From Rhodospirillaceae bacterium (lineage in GTDB: Bacteria > Pseudomonadota > Alphaproteobacteria > Bin65), in assembly GCA_028819475.1 (NCBI GenBank), contig JAPPLJ010000033.1, positions 1 through 64,000 on the forward strand: DNA of 64,000 bases. The letters are read 5' to 3'. The notes under the pieces are model-generated. The model did not search any database. It saw nothing but the letters and a program-made list of their open reading frames with translations, and was not told the DNA's origin. Made by a program: the position numbers and the translations under genes. This document shows positions 27,851-36,455 of this stretch, one piece after another (positions within the stretch are counted from its first letter, which is position 1; every line of letters begins with the position of its first letter).

Positions 27851-29140
27851 TCAGTTCATCGCGGCCGGCTTCGGCCCGCCGGCGGCCCAGTCGAGCAGTT
27901 CGACCGTATGAACGACCGGGACGCCGACGGCGCCGGCAAGCTGCATCGTGCAGCCGATATTGCCGGTTGCGATGACGTCGGGCGCGGTCGCTTTCAGGGT
28001 GGCGATCTTGCGCGCCTTGAGCCGGCCGGCGAGCTCGGGCTGCAGCATGTTGTAGGTGCCCGCCGAGCCGCAGCACAGATGGCCCTCCGCCGGCTCCCGC
28101 ACCGTGAACCCGGCGTTGCGCAGCAAGCCGAGCGGCGGTTCCTTGATCTGCTGGCCGTGCTGCATCGAACAGGCCGAATGGTAGGTCACCGCCACCGTCT
28201 CCGGCGTCCGGACATCGCTCGTGTCCAGCCCGGCGAGAAATTCCGTAATGTCCTGAGCCAGACCGGCGATCCGGGCCGCCTTCTCGGCCCAGGCCGGATC
28301 GTCCCGGAACATGTGGCCGTAATCCTTGACTGTCGTGCCGCAGCCGGAGGCGTTGACGACGATGGCGTCCAGGCCCGCGCCGTCGGCCTCGGCGATCCAG
28401 GCGTCGATCATCGCCCTCGCCTGGGCGTGGCTCGGCGCGGTCCGGCCCATGTGATGCACCAGCGCGCCGCAGCAGCCGGCCGGGCGGGCGACGACGACCT
28501 CGACGCCGAGCCGGTTGAGCAGGCGCACCGTCGCTTCGTTGACCTGCGGCCCGAGCACCTGCTGGGCGCAGCCGGCCAGCATGGCGACACGCTTGCCGGC
28601 CGGCCCGTGCTCAGCCGGAAAGACCGCCGCCCGGTCGGCCCAGCCGGGCGCCGGCAGCTTCGGCGGCAGCAGGTTCAGCATGGTCCGCAGCCGCTGCGGC
28701 ATCAGCGCCCGGAACGGCCAGGCCAGCGACCCGGCGATCAGCATCCAGCGAAACAGGCCGGGCCGGGGCAGCACGAGGCTTATGAACCGCCGCGTCAGCC
28801 GGTCGAGGAGCGGGCGCCGGTAGGTCTTCTCGATATGCGCCCGGCCGTGATCGACCAGGTGCATGTAGTGGACCGAGGCCGGACAGGTCGTCATGCAGCT
28901 CAGGCACGAGAGACAACGGTCGATATGCTTGACCTCTTCGGCGGTCGGCGGCCGGTCGTCCTCGAGGAAGCTCTTGATCTGGTAGATGCGGCCGCGCGGG
29001 CTGTCGAGCTCGTCGCCGAGCAGGACGTAGGTCGGGCAGGTTGCGGTGCAGAAGCCGCAATGCACGCAGGAACGCAGGATACCGTTCACGGTCTCGATGG
29101 CCGGGTCGGCGAGCTGCGCCAGGGTGAAGTTGGTCTGCAT
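27851..29140 (-). CDS. glcF: Glycolate oxidase iron-sulfur subunit GlcF
   Basis: GlcF carries the [4Fe-4S] clusters that pass electrons from glycolate oxidation to the respiratory chain. In 429 residues two ferredoxin motifs are seen, C25-C28-C31-C35 (CVHCGFCTATCP) and C76-C79-C82-C86 (CLSCLSCMTTCP). Two cysteine-rich CCG domains follow (AGCCGALVHHMG and HLCCGSAGTYNML). Its start is 4 bp after the glcE stop, indicating a common transcript. Confidence 0.94.
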   Translation of the reverse strand: MQTNFTLAQLADPAIETVNGILRSCVHCGFCTATCPTYVLLGDELDSPRGRIYQIKSFLEDDRPPTAEEVKHIDRCLSCLSCMTTCPASVHYMHLVDHGRAHIEKTYRRPLLDRLTRRFISLVLPRPGLFRWMLIAGSLAWPFRALMPQRLRTMLNLLPPKLPAPGWADRAAVFPAEHGPAGKRVAMLAGCAQQVLGPQVNEATVRLLNRLGVEVVVARPAGCCGALVHHMGRTAPSHAQARAMIDAWIAEADGAGLDAIVVNASGCGTTVKDYGHMFRDDPAWAEKAARIAGLAQDITEFLAGLDTSDVRTPETVAVTYHSACSMQHGQQIKEPPLGLLRNAGFTVREPAEGHLCCGSAGTYNMLQPELAGRLKARKIATLKATAPDVIATGNIGCTMQLAGAVGVPVVHTVELLDWAAGGPKPAAMN

Positions 29141-29144
29141 GCCC

Positions 29145-30356
29145 CTACCCCATCCTGCCGGGATTGAGCACGCCATGCGGATCGAACTGCGCGCGCAAAC
29201 GCTCGCTGAGCGCGGCGACCGGTGCAGGCTGCGGATGAAACACCGGGACGGCGCTGCGCAGGTCTTCGGGCCCGCGCACCAGTGTGGCGTGGCCGGCGCA
29301 GCCGGCGGCGGCGGCGCGGATCGCCTGCGCGGCGGCTTCGGTGGGCGGCACGGAGAGCCAGACCATGCCGCCGCCCCAGTCGGCGAACCAGTCCGCATCG
29401 AGGTTTTCGGCGAGACCGTTCAGGAATCCGGCCGGCGCGGCCGGCGGGGCGGACAGGCGCCAGACCGCCTTCGTCTGATCCCCGGCAAAGAAGGAGACAT
29501 CGCGCACTTCGGCCCACAGGGCGGCGGAGTTGCGGCCGTGCAGTTCCTCGGTCGCGCCCCATTCCGCGAGCAGATCGCGCAGGGCGGCGCAGCGGTGCTC
29601 GACCGACGGCCCCGGCCCCTCGACCCGCACCGCCGTGGCCGCCGTTCCGGGCTCGCGCACATAGCCGACCGCCGATTGCGCTGCGATGCCGGCGGGCAGA
29701 TGGGCCGCGCCGGAGACTTCGTGGGACGAATTGAGCGCCGCCGCCATGGCTTCTGCGGACCGCCCATCGTCGAGGCCGTAGACCAGCACCGTGCGGGTCT
29801 TCTCGCCCGCGGGCAGCACCTTTACGGTCACTTCGCTCAGCACGGCCAGTGTACCGAACGAGCCGGCCATCAGCTTGCACAGGTCGTAGCCGGTGACGTT
29901 CTTCATCACCCGGCCGCCGGACTTGAAGGTCTCGCCCCGGCCGCTCACCCCGGCGAAGCCGAGAAAATGGTCGCGCGCCGCACCGGCCTTGATGCGCCGC
30001 GGCCCGGCCAGATTCGCGACGATGGCGCCGCCCAGCGTCTGCCGGCCCGCCGGACCGCCGAACAGCGGGCCGAGGTCCGGCGGCTCGAAGGCGAGTTGCT
30101 GGCCGTTCTCCGCCAGCAGCGCCTCGACTTCGGCAAGTGGCGTCGCGGCCGAGGCCTGAAGGATCAGTTCTTCCGGTTCATAGAGCCGGATGCCGGCGAG
30201 CGCCGACAGGTCGAGCACATGGTTGGTCGCCGGCGGCCTGCCCCAGCCCCGCTTGGTTCCGCCCCCGACGATCTCCACCGGCGCTTCCTCTGCGACCGCC
30301 CAGCGGATGGCATCGAGAACGTCGTCATGGGATTTGGGAGCGAGGCTCTCGGTCAC
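29145..30356 (-). CDS. glcE: Glycolate oxidase FAD-binding subunit GlcE
   Basis: A 403-residue FAD-binding PCMH-type protein, shorter than GlcD. It has the N-terminal FAD segment EIVGGGTKRGWGRPP, the GGAIVANLAGPRRIKAGAARD loop and GGRVMKNVTGYDLCKLMAG. The family role is a subunit of the GlcDEF membrane-associated oxidase. The start is GTG. Between it and glcD lies a 285-bp gap filled by a palindromic element, so linkage to glcD is interrupted. Confidence 0.93.
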   Translation of the reverse strand: MTESLAPKSHDDVLDAIRWAVAEEAPVEIVGGGTKRGWGRPPATNHVLDLSALAGIRLYEPEELILQASAATPLAEVEALLAENGQQLAFEPPDLGPLFGGPAGRQTLGGAIVANLAGPRRIKAGAARDHFLGFAGVSGRGETFKSGGRVMKNVTGYDLCKLMAGSFGTLAVLSEVTVKVLPAGEKTRTVLVYGLDDGRSAEAMAAALNSSHEVSGAAHLPAGIAAQSAVGYVREPGTAATAVRVEGPGPSVEHRCAALRDLLAEWGATEELHGRNSAALWAEVRDVSFFAGDQTKAVWRLSAPPAAPAGFLNGLAENLDADWFADWGGGMVWLSVPPTEAAAQAIRAAAAGCAGHATLVRGPEDLRSAVPVFHPQPAPVAALSERLRAQFDPHGVLNPGRMG

Positions 30357-30417
30357 GGCAGCCTGTCCAAGAGTTCCTCAGACACCATGATCGAACAGCG
30401 AGAAGCCACGTCCCGAT

Positions 30418-30563
30418 TCCTCCCCCTCTTCAGAGGGGGAGGCCAGGTGGGGGTGGCGCGTCGCCAGACGCGCAGCGCCGCAAGGCGCTTCTTGCAGATT
30501 CGACACGGCACCCCCATCGACCTCGCTACGCTCGGCCACTTCCCCCTCTGAAGAGGGGGAAGA
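30418..30563. repeat. BIME-like composite element between glcD and glcE
   Basis: The left end is TCCCCCTCTTCAGAGGGGGA followed by GGCCAGGTGGGGGTG. The right end is CACCCCCATCGACCTCGC, then GGCCAC and the same palindrome. This is the reverse-complement order of the ends at 7382-7510, with a different spacer (containing GCGCGTCGCCAGACGCGC, itself a hairpin). No gene is seen in the 30357-30641 gap. Confidence 0.8.
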
Positions 30564-30641
30564 AATTGTTCGACCGCCTGTCAGTTGAGAAGTTATCCAA
30601 ATTACAAGCCTCGACGTTCCGGCCCTGCCGGAGATCCCGGA

Positions 30642-32132
30642 CTAGAACCTCGGCAGATCGAGAAATCGCGTCTGGCCGCGGTGGATGTGGACCCGGCCGA
30701 GTTCGGCGCAGCGGTGCAGGGTCGGGAAGACCTTGCCGGGGTTGAGCAGCTGCTCCGGGTCGAAGGCGCACTTGACGCGCTGCTGCTGCTTGAGATCGTC
30801 CTCGCTGAACATCTCGCCCATCAGGTCGCGCTTCTCGACGCCGACGCCGTGCTCGCCGGTCAACACGCCGCCGACCTCGACGCACAGCTTCAGGATATCC
30901 ACGCCGAACTCCTCGGCGCGCTCCAGCTCGCCGGGCACGTTGGCGTCGTAGAGGATCAGCGGATGCAGGTTGCCGTCGCCGGCATGGAAGACATTGGCGA
31001 CGCGCAGGCCGTAATGCGCCGACATCTCCTTCATCCGGTCCAGCACCTCGGGCAGGCGGGCGCGCGGGATCGTGCCGTCCATGCAGTAATAGTCCGGCGA
31101 GATGCGGCCGACCGCCGGGAACGCGTTCTTGCGCCCGGCCCAGAAGGCGACCCGCTCCTCCTCGGTCCGGCTGACGCGGATCTCCGTCGCGCCCTGTCCG
31201 CGCGCCAGCCCGTCGACCCGCTCGATCAGATGGTCGACCTCGGCGGCCGGCCCGTCCAGTTCGACGATGAGCAATGCCTCGACATCCAGCGGATAGCCGG
31301 CCCGGACGAATTCCTCCGCGGCGTGGATCGCCGGCCGGTCCATCATCTCGATCCCGGCCGGCACGATGCCCGAGCCGATGATCGCGCCGACCGTCGCCCC
31401 GGCCGCCGCGCTGGACGGGAAGCCGATCAGCAGCGCGCGCATGGTCTCCGGCGCCTTGAGCAGCCGCACCGTGACCTCGGTGACGACGCCGAGCAGCCCC
31501 TCGGAGCCGACGGTGAGGCCGAGCAGGTCGTAGCCCGCCGCGTCGAGCTGCTTGCCGCCGAGGCGGATCAGCGTGCCGTCCATCAGCGCCATCTGGACGC
31601 CGAGGACGTTGTTGGTCGTCAGCCCGTATTTCAGGCAATGCACGCCGCCGGAATTCTCCGCCACGTTGCCGCCGATGGTGCAGGCGATCTGGGACGACGG
31701 ATCGGGCGCGTAGTAGAAGCCGTCCTGCTGCACCGCCTGGGTGATCGCCAGGTTTGTGACGCCCGGCTGCACGACGGCACAGCGGTTGGCGTAGTCGATG
31801 TCGAGGATCCGGCTGAACTTGCCGAGGCCGAGCAGCACGCCGTCCTCCAGCGGCAGCGCGCCGCCCGAAAGCGAGGTCCCCGCGCCGCGCGGCACGACCC
31901 GGATGCCCTCCGCGTGGCAATAGCGCAGCACGGCCGAAACCTGCTCCACCGTTTCCGGCAGCACGACGACCATCGGCAGCTGGCGATAGGCGGTGAGCCC
32001 GTCGCACTCGTAGGGCCGCCGGCCGGTCTCGTCGTCGATCACGCCTTCGCCCGGCACGATGGCGCGCAGGGCGGCGACGATCTCCGCGCGCCGGTCGAGC
32101 ACTCCGCGGTCGGGTTCCGGCATTGTGAGCAT
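30642..32132 (-). CDS. glcD: Glycolate oxidase FAD-linked subunit GlcD
   Basis: The 496-residue catalytic subunit oxidises glycolate (or D-lactate-like 2-hydroxyacids) to glyoxylate. The FAD-binding domain shows VVPRGAGTSLSGGALPL, CTIGGNVAENSGGVHCLKYG and GLTVGSEGLLGVVTEVTVRL. The C-terminal FAD-oxidase domain carries VFHAGDGNLHPLI and the near-terminal GVLTGEHGVGVEKRDLM, which has the conserved His-Gly-Val. It is first of the glcD-E-F set on the minus strand. Confidence 0.95.
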   Translation of the reverse strand: MLTMPEPDRGVLDRRAEIVAALRAIVPGEGVIDDETGRRPYECDGLTAYRQLPMVVVLPETVEQVSAVLRYCHAEGIRVVPRGAGTSLSGGALPLEDGVLLGLGKFSRILDIDYANRCAVVQPGVTNLAITQAVQQDGFYYAPDPSSQIACTIGGNVAENSGGVHCLKYGLTTNNVLGVQMALMDGTLIRLGGKQLDAAGYDLLGLTVGSEGLLGVVTEVTVRLLKAPETMRALLIGFPSSAAAGATVGAIIGSGIVPAGIEMMDRPAIHAAEEFVRAGYPLDVEALLIVELDGPAAEVDHLIERVDGLARGQGATEIRVSRTEEERVAFWAGRKNAFPAVGRISPDYYCMDGTIPRARLPEVLDRMKEMSAHYGLRVANVFHAGDGNLHPLILYDANVPGELERAEEFGVDILKLCVEVGGVLTGEHGVGVEKRDLMGEMFSEDDLKQQQRVKCAFDPEQLLNPGKVFPTLHRCAELGRVHIHRGQTRFLDLPRF

Positions 32133-32326
32133 GGTCCGGTTTTACTCCCCCGCCGTCCGGTTGCATAGCGCCACGGGCCGGCACGCGGGAAGCCGCGCGG
32201 CCGCCTTGCCTCGGTGCGGATTAGTTGATGTATTGGACTGCCGACCGTCGATCTTTACCCGGCCGGCCCAGCGCCGGCGACGGCGAACCTGACCCGATAC
32301 CGTCGGAACGAGCCGGGAATCCGTCC

Positions 32327-33193
32327 ATGCGTCTGCGGATCGAGAGCGCGACAGCCTATTCCTACGACTGGCCGCCGCAGCGCTGCACGCAACGCCTCCG
32401 GCTGACGCCGCTCTCCGGGCCGGGACAGACGGTCGAGGACTGGCGGATCTCCGCACCCGGCGCGCTCGAACCCTGGACCGACATGTTCGGCAACCGCTGC
32501 CACACGCTCAACGTCGAACGACCGGCCGCAATGTTGAAAATCGGCGTCGCCGGAACCGTCGATACCCGGGACACCGCAGGGGTCCTGCCGCCGTCGCCGG
32601 CCGATGCGCTGCCCGAAGCCGCCTATCTGCGCAGCAGCGGCTACGCCAGAGCCGATCAGGCGCTCGCCGCCTGGGCGGACGGATGGCGCGCCGCCTGCGA
32701 GAAGGACCGGCTGAACGGCCTGCACGGCCTGATGTCGGCGATCCATGCCGACGTCGCCTATGTCGAAGGCGCGACGACCGTGCTGACCACGGCCGCCGAA
32801 GCCTTCGCCAACCGGCGCGGCGTGTGCCAGGACCATGCCCACATCCTGATCGCCGCGGCGCGCCGGCTCGGCATCCCGGCGCGCTATGTCAGCGGCTATC
32901 TGTGGACCGGCGGCCCTATGGAAGAGGCCGGCGGCCCTATGGAAGAGGCCTTCAGCGCCAGCCACGCCTGGGCGGAATGCCGGGTCGAGGGGCTGGGCTG
33001 GGTCTCCTTCGATCCGGCCAACGGCGTCTGCGCGACCGACGCCTATGTCCGGGTCGCCGTCGGCTTCGACTATGCCACCGCCTGCCCGTTGCGCGGCGTA
33101 CGCACCGGCGGCGGCACCGAGCGCATGGAGACCGAAATCCGCCTGTTTCGCGAGGACGATCCGGCGACCGGCCGGGAGCGGCAGGAACCGTAG
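32327..33193 (+). CDS. Transglutaminase-like domain protein
   Basis: A 288-residue protein with an N-terminal beta domain (MRLRIESATAYSYDWPPQRC) and a transglutaminase-like cysteine protease core. The catalytic Cys is in RRGVCQDHAHILIAAARRLGIPARYVSGY, the His in ASHAWAECRVEGLGWVSFDP and the Asp in that last segment. Proteins of this type are often encoded with Anbu peptidase, which lies about 2.5 kb downstream. A 21-bp tandem duplication (32909-32950) repeats GGPMEEA in the loop before the catalytic His. Confidence 0.88.
   Translation: MRLRIESATAYSYDWPPQRCTQRLRLTPLSGPGQTVEDWRISAPGALEPWTDMFGNRCHTLNVERPAAMLKIGVAGTVDTRDTAGVLPPSPADALPEAAYLRSSGYARADQALAAWADGWRAACEKDRLNGLHGLMSAIHADVAYVEGATTVLTTAAEAFANRRGVCQDHAHILIAAARRLGIPARYVSGYLWTGGPMEEAGGPMEEAFSASHAWAECRVEGLGWVSFDPANGVCATDAYVRVAVGFDYATACPLRGVRTGGGTERMETEIRLFREDDPATGRERQEP
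32909..32950 (+). repeat. 21-bp in-frame tandem duplication in transglutaminase-like gene
   Basis: The unit GGCGGCCCTATGGAAGAGGC(C) occurs twice exactly (32909-32929 and 32930-32950), doubling the peptide GGPMEEA. The exact identity points to a recent slippage event. Confidence 0.9.
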
Positions 33194-33216
33194 AAGGGTT
33201 TGCAAAGGAAACGGCG

Positions 33217-33915
33217 ATGTTTGCGAAAGAGAATCTGAAATACGAACCGGTCACCCTTCCCGACCGAATCGAGCTTGACGATTCCGAGATGCTCGACGAG
33301 GCCGCCGGGTTTTACCGGCGCATGAAAAAACGACACTCGGTTCGCGATTTCTCCGGGCGGGCGGTGCCGCGCCAAGTGATCGAGGAATGCGTACGCACGG
33401 CCGGCACCGCGCCGAGCGGCGCAAATCACCAGCCCTGGCATTTCGCAGCGATTTCCGATCCCCAAGCCAAGCATCGCATTCGATTAGCCGCGGAAACGGA
33501 AGAACGGCACTTCTACGCCGGCGCTGCGGGCGACGAATGGCTGAAAGCGCTCGAGCCCATCGGCACCGGACCGGAAAAGCCCCATCTGGATATCGCGCCG
33601 TGGCTGATCGTGGTCTTCGCCCAGCGCTGGGGTACCTTCGACGACGGAACGAAATTCAAGAACTACTATGTGCCGGAGAGCGTCGGTATCGCGACGGGCT
33701 TCCTGATTGCCGCGCTTCATCATGCGGGCCTGACGGCCCTGACCCATACGCCCAACCCGATGAATTTCCTGAACGGGATGCTCGGCCGGCCGCCGAGCGA
33801 AAAACCGACGATGATCGTTGCCGTCGGCCATCCCGCCGGGAACGCCACCGTGCCCCGCGTCGCCAAGATCAAGAAACCCCTGGATGAAATCCTGACTGTA
33901 TTCGACGCCCGATAG
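33217..33915 (+). CDS. Nitroreductase family protein
   Basis: A 232-residue FMN-dependent nitroreductase-fold protein. It has RRMKKRHSVRDFSGR (FMN phosphate contact), GTAPSGANHQPWHF (the conserved PSG-N-QPW segment), ESVGIATGFLIAALHHAGL and the ending PTMIVAVGHPAGNATVP. AAAGGAA lies upstream of the ATG. It starts 23 bp after the transglutaminase stop, so the two are probably co-transcribed. Similarity to BluB/iodotyrosine-deiodinase-like members is possible but not decided. Confidence 0.88.
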   Translation: MFAKENLKYEPVTLPDRIELDDSEMLDEAAGFYRRMKKRHSVRDFSGRAVPRQVIEECVRTAGTAPSGANHQPWHFAAISDPQAKHRIRLAAETEERHFYAGAAGDEWLKALEPIGTGPEKPHLDIAPWLIVVFAQRWGTFDDGTKFKNYYVPESVGIATGFLIAALHHAGLTALTHTPNPMNFLNGMLGRPPSEKPTMIVAVGHPAGNATVPRVAKIKKPLDEILTVFDAR

Positions 33916-33984
33916 CCCCGAACCGGCTGTGGCGGCCGTGAACCTCAACAGGAACACACCTTGAGAAAGCCGTCAGGCTGTCCG

Positions 33985-34140
33985 ACAGACCGGGGCCACC
34001 CCGGTCCCTGAGCGCAGCGAAGGAGAATGGGGGCGCCGTTCAAAGCCGAAGCGTGGCGCCTCGCGGTGCTGCGCGTCTTGCGACGCGCCACCCCCATCCC
34101 GATTCAAGTTCGGGTCTCGCCCTCGGAAGAGCGGGAGGTA
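33985..34140. repeat. Degenerate palindromic repeat between convergent genes
   Basis: Words related to the 7.4-kb and 30.5-kb elements are seen here: CTGAGCGCAGCGAAGGAG, GAATGGGGGCGC, GCGCGTCTTGCGACGCGCCACCCCCATC and CTCGGAAGAGCGGGAGG. The arrangement suggests an older copy. No coding sequence is evident between 33916 and 34146. Confidence 0.55.
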
Positions 34141-34146
34141 CGGTCC

Positions 34147-35169
34147 CTACAACCCCGAAAGGAACTTCTCCAAGTCGGCGTTGAAGCGCTTGGCGTCCTC
34201 GATGAAGGGGGCGTGGCCGATGCCGTCATAGACGATGCGGGTGGATTTTCCGGCCCCGTCAGTTCGGGCGCCGTCCACCAGCCCTTTCATGATCTCGGTC
34301 GAGCGCGGCAGAACGTGCCGGTCCTTGCTCCCGTGAATGAACAGTACCGGCACCTTGACCGTCTTGAGCGTCGGCGAATGGTCGAGCGGCCCGCCCTTGA
34401 CGAAGCGGTCGATGACCATCGCGCGCCGGACGTAGGGCGGCGTCTGCATGTTGTAGGCCAGCGCCTCCGCCGCCGCGGCCGCCGGCAGCGGCTTGCCCGG
34501 CACCATGTCGAGGAACCGCTTCGTCCCCGCAAGCTGGCGCGCATAGGCGCCGCAGGTCTTGGCTTTGCCGCAGCCGTCGAGATCGGCGCCCGGCGGACCG
34601 GCGGGGATGCCGGCCATCGGCCCGGTATTCTCGATCACGCCCGGCCCCAGCACGAGTTCCGGCCCGCCCTTGTCCGGTGGCCTGAGATCGAGATTGTAGC
34701 CGGTCGCGACGAACACCATGGCCGAGAGCTTGCCCTGGCCGTGCTCGCGCACATAGTCGAGCAGGGGCAGCCCGGCGTAGGACCAGCCGACGAGGACAAC
34801 GTCCTTGAGACCCTTGGCGGCGATGACGGCGGCGATATCGCCGGCCCACAGCTTGCTGTCGATGTAGTGTTTGGGATCGGCGGGCTTGGAAGAATAGCCG
34901 TGGCCGCGCATGTCGAACGCGATCAGCCGGTATTTGTCGCCGAGATCGCTCAGCATCTGGCGGCGCCAGGCGGCGGCGCTCTGGGAAAAGCCGTGAACGA
35001 ACAGGACCGGGCGTCCGGTCGTTTCGCCGCTTTCGACGACAGCAATCGACAGGCCGTCGGGCGACGTCACTGTCGAGGGCACCAGTCCGCGGAGCCGTTC
35101 GGCCTGCGCGGGCAGGGCAAGGGCTGCGGCAAACGCCGCGGCGGCGAGCATTGCAGTCATTCGTTTCAT
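34147..35169 (-). CDS. Exported alpha/beta hydrolase
   Basis: A 340-residue alpha/beta-hydrolase with a signal peptide (MTAMLAAAAFAAALALPAQA). The oxyanion region is VLFVHGFSQSA, the nucleophile elbow is LVGWSYAGLPL (G-W-S-Y-A), the acid lies near VLFIHGSKDRHV and the His is in VYDGIGHAPFIED. A pair of Cys (GCGKAKTCGAY) in the cap region could form a disulfide, in keeping with export. Substrate is unknown. The upstream non-coding region holds three copies of the palindrome GACCGGTC. Confidence 0.88.
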   Translation of the reverse strand: MKRMTAMLAAAAFAAALALPAQAERLRGLVPSTVTSPDGLSIAVVESGETTGRPVLFVHGFSQSAAAWRRQMLSDLGDKYRLIAFDMRGHGYSSKPADPKHYIDSKLWAGDIAAVIAAKGLKDVVLVGWSYAGLPLLDYVREHGQGKLSAMVFVATGYNLDLRPPDKGGPELVLGPGVIENTGPMAGIPAGPPGADLDGCGKAKTCGAYARQLAGTKRFLDMVPGKPLPAAAAAEALAYNMQTPPYVRRAMVIDRFVKGGPLDHSPTLKTVKVPVLFIHGSKDRHVLPRSTEIMKGLVDGARTDGAGKSTRIVYDGIGHAPFIEDAKRFNADLEKFLSGL

Positions 35170-35711
35170 GGCAACCCCCCTGCATTGTCCGCCCCGAACG
35201 CTAGAATGATCGTCGACGCCGGTAAAGGCATTGTCCCGTCGGCGTTGCGACCGGTCAGACCGGTCATGAGGGCCGCGGGCAGCGGAGCGGAGCCGATTCG
35301 CAAGGCTGAGCAAGGGTTCGAGCGGATCGGGCGGGCAAGCCATTGAAATAGACAGACCGGTCTTTATATAGTGTTTTTTCGTCTCCGGCTGCCCGGCCGG
35401 GCCGCGCGGACGAGACCCGATCAAGGAATATAGAATACGATTCCGGAATATCAAGGGAAAAATAAATAAATTTTTAACATTTTCCTATTTTGATTTGCTG
35501 CAAGCGCCCGCCGCCCTCTGGCGGCGGAATCCCGCGGTAAGACGGAGGAGCGATCCGGAAAAGCCTGCCCCGAGCCGGTGGCAGGAATCGTGCCTTCCGC
35601 CCCGTCCCGAAAGGCGGGCGTGCCGCCGTTTGGCAAGGCGCGTTAGACGGGCCGGTTCCCAATTCCGGCCGGAGATACCTATATTGCCCTCCTCGCCGCG
35701 CCGGAACGTCC
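35170..35711. other. Divergent intergenic region with AT-rich patch
   Basis: This 542-bp gap lies between the divergent hydrolase and Anbu genes. It contains the palindrome GACCGGTC at 35249-35256, 35258-35265 and 35355-35362 (the last inside AGACCGGTCT followed by TTATATA). A strongly AT-rich stretch occupies 35425-35500 (AAAAATAAATAAATTTTTAA). No open reading frame is convincing. The palindromes may be regulator sites of TetR type, which is inference. Confidence 0.5.
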
Positions 35712-36446
35712 ATGACCTATTGTGTCGGAATCAAAGTGAACGAGGGCCTCGTCCTCGCCTCGGATTCGCGGACCAACGCGGGCGTCGACCGGGTTTCGAC
35801 CTTCCGCAAGATGTTCGCGTTCGACCGGCCGGGCGATCGGCTGTTCGTGCTGCTGACCTCAGGCAATCTTTCGGTCACCCAGTCGGTCGTGAGCATCCTG
35901 TCACGGCAGTTCGGCGCGGCCGATGCCGGACAGGACCTGATGGCGGCCGACTCGATGTTCGCCGCCGCGCGGATCGTCGGCGGCGTCATGCGCGACGTTC
36001 AGGATCGCGACGGCCCGGCGATCCGGGCGGCCGGGGTGGACAGCGACGCCACGATCATTTTCGGCGGCCAGGTGCGCGGCGGACGGACCCGGCTCTACCA
36101 GATCTACACGGCGGGAAACTTCGTCGAGGCGACCGCGGAAACGCTCTATTTCCAGGCCGGCGAGGTGAAATACGGCAAGCCGGTGCTCGACCGGGTGATC
36201 CGGCCCGAAACGTCCCTGATCGACGCCGCGAAATGCGCCCTGGTCTCCTTCGATTCGACCATGCGCTCCAACATGTCGGTCGGGCCGCCGATCGACGTGC
36301 TGCTCTACCGTACCGATACGTTCGAAATCGGCCACCGCGCCAGCCTCGAGGCCGACGACCCCTATTTTTCCGCGCTCAGCGCGAAATGGAGCGAGTCCCT
36401 CAACCGCGCTTTCCTCAGCGTCGAGGACCCCGACTGGCCGATTTAG
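35712..36446 (+). CDS. Anbu-type proteasome-like peptidase
   Basis: A 244-residue Ntn-hydrolase of the proteasome beta-subunit/HslV superfamily. The opening MTYCVGIKVNEGLVLASDSRTNAG is characteristic of Anbu (ancestral beta subunit) peptidases, in which the Thr after the initiator Met is the candidate nucleophile. FRKMFAFDRPGDRLFVLLTSGNL and the ATIIFGGQV strand follow the fold. Anbu genes commonly sit beside transglutaminase-like, alpha-E and ATP-grasp-like genes. Here only a transglutaminase-like gene is nearby (32327-33193), separated by two genes. Confidence 0.88.
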   Translation: MTYCVGIKVNEGLVLASDSRTNAGVDRVSTFRKMFAFDRPGDRLFVLLTSGNLSVTQSVVSILSRQFGAADAGQDLMAADSMFAAARIVGGVMRDVQDRDGPAIRAAGVDSDATIIFGGQVRGGRTRLYQIYTAGNFVEATAETLYFQAGEVKYGKPVLDRVIRPETSLIDAAKCALVSFDSTMRSNMSVGPPIDVLLYRTDTFEIGHRASLEADDPYFSALSAKWSESLNRAFLSVEDPDWPI

Positions 36447-36455
36447 CCTGGGCCG

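Noticed and set aside
25096-27975. A 959-residue open frame on the plus strand across the ClC and BCCT genes
   Set aside because: Low-complexity Arg/Gly/His/Glu-rich shadow of two genuine minus-strand membrane-protein genes.
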